From Vespula vulgaris (lineage: Eukaryota; Arthropoda; Insecta; Hymenoptera; Vespidae), in the NCBI RefSeq assembly GCF_905475345.1, contig NC_066600.1, positions 62,001 to 126,000 on the forward strand: 64,000 nt of DNA, in the 5' to 3' direction. The position numbers and the translations under genes are program-made. Positions 61,101-64,000 of this stretch are shown here, piece after piece. The number at the start of each line of letters is the position of its first letter. Positions within the stretch are counted from its first letter, which is position 1. The notes below the pieces were generated by a model. That model searched no databases. It had not been told where the DNA came from and saw only the letters and a list, made by a program, of their open reading frames with translations.

Positions 61101-63198
61101 ACAGCAACAACAACAGCAGCAAAGCCAACAAAGTCAAATGTCGCAAAGCTACCAGAGTTCCGTACCAACGACATCGGTACCGAACATGTCGGGCAGTGCT
61201 ATACTTGGAACAATACAGAATCCTATTCCAGATAGTCTTTCGTGTGTCGGAGGCGACGTAAGGTAGGGTGGCATGTACAAAACGTATGCTATAAACACAC
61301 GGAAAACAAAACGAGAAACATAAAAAATCAACGATACGAGAAAGTATTATGAGAATGTGTTGGGGAAGCGAATAATTGGAAGAATAATCGGATCCAAACA
61401 TTCTAGGTGCAACCTTGAGAGTTTAGCGAATAGAACAAATATTAAGATTTCCCGAACAATTCTTACATCTTTCTTCGTATATTTTCATTTTTTCTCTCGT
61501 TTTTTCTTTCTTTTTTTTTTTTTTCTTTTTTCTTTCTTCAAGTACGTACAAATAAGTATACACTTTCATCTCGGAGCTACTTTCGCGTAATATTTACCGA
61601 AAGAAATCCGTTTTTATCCTGTGCGTGTATGCGTGTGCGCGCCCGTGCGTGTGTGTGTGTATATATATACATATAATCTTTATGTTGATTATTATTTACT
61701 ACATGCCAATCGCTCTTAGATGTCTGATTTGTTTCGCCTGTGACTGTACATACGCAGTAATATGTACTTGATTTTATAAATTTTTTTCTTTTTTTTTTTT
61801 CTCTCGCCCCCTTCCGTATATGTAGTCGATTTTTTCCGTTACGTCGATCCTAGTTTGTACAAATATCTTGCACAGTGAATGAATCCCGGATATTGGCGTC
61901 CGAATAATGCCTATAGCCAGGGATACGATAATGTAGCGAACAATTGAAAATATTTAAAGAGAAAACGATTTTTGCGATATGATGACGAGAAATTTGGAAT
62001 CTAGCTATATTTCGATATTCCGGCTATAAGCTTGTTAAAAGATGATAGGTACTTTTGTTGCATGTTAACGTTATCAATGATACCCGTTTCTATGAGCTTT
62101 CAATGAGCCAGTAACAAGCACAATTTTGTACCAGTCTCGCACACGAGTAAACGTTAGAAAATGTCTATGCACTCTGTCCATTTTAGCGATTTATCGTCGG
62201 AAGAAGAAAGAATCGCTTAGTGTCACCTATGCTTCTATTCCTTTCACAACGCTTTACGACAACACTTTCATCATCCTACATTACGTTAGTCTTACTATAA
62301 TAAAATATAGCATTCAAACGAAACGTTTGGATACGTAGGAAACTTTCTAATCGTAATAATTACGAAATTGTTTCGTATTTCTCGTTTTATTTCAGTTAAA
62401 TTGGTACGTACGCGTGTGCATACGCGTGTACATACTTACGCGTTATCGTGAATATACAATAGGAGAGAACAGACTAGTTGTCTTCGTTTATACCGACATT
62501 TCACGATTGTGTGCGTGTGTGTGTTTGTGTGTGCGAATAGGTCTATAAAGTAAAAGTTGAATCGAAAAAAAAAAGGAGGAAAAGAAGAAAAAAGATATGT
62601 AGATTCGTATATTAAGCGACAATAAGGACGTCTAAAGGATCGAGGAATGATAGATAAAGATCTAGCACATTTGGAGAAATCAAATTTGTACATAGAGAGA
62701 CGTAAGGACTCTAATGCATCGATATATATATATATATACATACGTAAATGAGATATGACTCTACTCGTTAGACAATTTAGTTGTAAGCACTATGATACTG
62801 CATGTACGCCAAGTTCCGTTATTTTTGCCCATTGTTTGACACGTTTGAACGACAAGAGCTTATGTGCCATTTCACTTATTACGAGTATACTTTCTCATGA
62901 CTACGTCATGGGAGTAAAATTGTTCTACAAAGATATTAGATTCGAATTAATTATGCTTGTGCAAATAATCACGCAGCATGTTGCAATAGCCGTTGAATTT
63001 GTTGCTGTTTAAAGTGGCTTTGCGCAAAGAAAATAGAGATTTTCGATATCAGGTCTGCGTTCAGGACAAACAGCCTGCCAGGAAGCGGTTCCAGCAGTGC
63101 GAATAATAGTTTGGGCCGATCCTTACGGAACGATCTGTTGGTAGCCGCCGACAGTGTTACTAATGCCATGTCAACGTTGGTCAGGGAATTAAATTCAG
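57631..63198 (+). CDS. Dyb: Dystrobrevin, 3' end unresolved near window edge
   Basis: Coding exons: 57631-57790, 57871-58087, 58252-58334, 58433-58584, 58651-58759, 58827-58993, 59125-59252, 59353-59451, 59587-59668, 59970-60008, 60116-60234, 60589-60754, 60862-61262 and 63053-63198. Phases agree; 689 residues so far. ATGGCGGAAGAGG opens the protein. The EF-hand-like region includes MRQQNFDSIRFASYRTACKL, then VDIWNVIEAFRENGLN and KVALATLCAGKLMDKFR. The ZZ zinc finger is MCDACHKENFTGFRYRCQKC to LCQDCFW, with its Cys ligands. Paired coiled coils (HKLIARYAQRLAQEA and QRELISQLEAKNKEIMREI) would bind dystrophin. A poly-Gln run follows in exon 60862-61262. Dystrobrevin anchors the dystrophin complex at muscle and neural membranes. 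The next exon is either 63264-63280 (ends the protein with VSNGT) or an 8-base exon at 63769-63776 leading out of the window. Confidence 0.93.
60996..61123. repeat. CAG/CAA repeat encoding poly-Gln in dystrobrevin
   Basis: About 42 codons, nearly all Gln with one Pro near the start. CAA and CAG are mixed, which lowers slippage compared with a pure CAG run. Confidence 0.95.
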
Positions 63199-64000
63199 GT
63201 ATGTTTCAATGCAATGTAATGCAGACAATTGATAAAGACGAATGAAAAATCATTTTTTTGTAGTTTCAAATGGCACTTAAAATTCGATATGCAAAAGAGT
63301 CCGTTCAAAGTTCGATATCCATGCAATGATGGATGAATTTCTTCACACTTTGGAGAGAGAGCAATAGTTTTTTTTTCTAGATTCTTTTTTTTTTATCCTT
63401 TTCTTTCTCTTTCTTTATTTTTTTTTTTTTCTTTCACCCTTTCGATTCTCATCTCTTTATTACAATCGTTCTCTTTCACGCGTTTCTTTATCTATTTGCT
63501 TTCTCTTTTTGCCAATTTTTCAGAATAATCCTTTATGTACACGCATAATAACCACACGAAGACTCGTTAAAGATCTACGGCCGCTCGTCTTTCTTCAGCA
63601 GCATGAGTCTATCTTACAATTAGTATTATTAGAGAGACAGTAACGAGTACTGTTTGAAATGTTGAATTCGCTCTCTTTCTCTCCTTCCCTCTCTCTCTCA
63701 CTCTCTCTTCCTCTCTCTCTCTCTCTCTCTCTCTTGCGAAAGTTGAAAAGAGTTTTGGACGATTACAGAAGAGCAGGTGAGCCAATTATAAAGCAACAAA
63801 TTTTTTATTATAGTTCGGAAGCAACTTGGCGATTTAACGTTTTCTTCGATACGTCAAATAAAACGTATTATAAATAAATAGAGAAAAGATTCGTGGAATA
63901 TTTGTTGTCGACACGATTGTTGTTTACGTTGTGTTATAAAAGAAAAGAAAGGAAAGAAAGGAGATAAATGTAACGGTTACTTTGTCATTCGTATATTTTT
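63199..64000. other. Dystrobrevin intron or 3' region
   Basis: Pyrimidine-rich stretches at 63370-63435 and a (CT)n tract at 63669-63733. Two alternative downstream exons are possible (63264-63280 and 63769-63776). No independent gene seen. Confidence 0.5.

Overview
The window is animal nuclear DNA and almost certainly from a hymenopteran insect, probably a bee or wasp. The genes are intron-rich with short GT-AG introns and AT-rich intergenic DNA. A glutamine-rich larval storage hexamerin of the Hex110 type is the best lineage marker, and the orthologue set (chiffon, ephexin, insect troponin C, dystrobrevin) is that of an insect. I built exon models by hand from splice sites, reading phase and family knowledge. 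No searches were run, so exon ends may be off by a few bases where noted.

Layout, left to right: DDX23/PRP28 spliceosomal helicase (-, C-terminus beyond the left edge); YOD1/OTU1 deubiquitinase (+); about 5 kb of AT-rich DNA without genes; a CCDC74/CCDC92-type coiled-coil gene (-); an 11-exon gene of uncertain identity, possibly centrosomal (+); a tiny LYR-motif mitochondrial protein followed 47 bases later by the mitochondrial release-factor-like protein MTRFR (+); chiffon/DBF4 with a giant last exon (-); an SLC10-family transporter (-); a TMED/p24 cargo receptor (+); an ephexin-type Rho GEF with a long N-terminus (-); acyl-CoA-binding protein (+); hexamerin 110 (+); troponin C (-); and dystrobrevin (+), whose 3' end is near or beyond the right edge.

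The most interesting locus is 17.9-18.8 kb. A 64-residue relative of the MIEF1 microprotein (a mitoribosome-associated LYR protein) and MTRFR (a mitoribosome rescue factor) lie in tandem, close enough to share one two-cistron mRNA. Both products are linked to the mitochondrial large ribosomal subunit, so this would be an operon-like unit in an animal. Other points of interest are E2F/CCAAT elements inside chiffon intron 2, an in-frame 12-base cysteine-rich minisatellite in chiffon, four repeated Y-D-D-V motifs in the ephexin N-terminus, a troponin C with apparently only one intact calcium loop, and a possible 8-base microexon in dystrobrevin.

Most genes are unrelated housekeeping or tissue genes, so no larger pathway cluster is evident. 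No rRNA, tRNA, CRISPR array or intact transposon was recognised.
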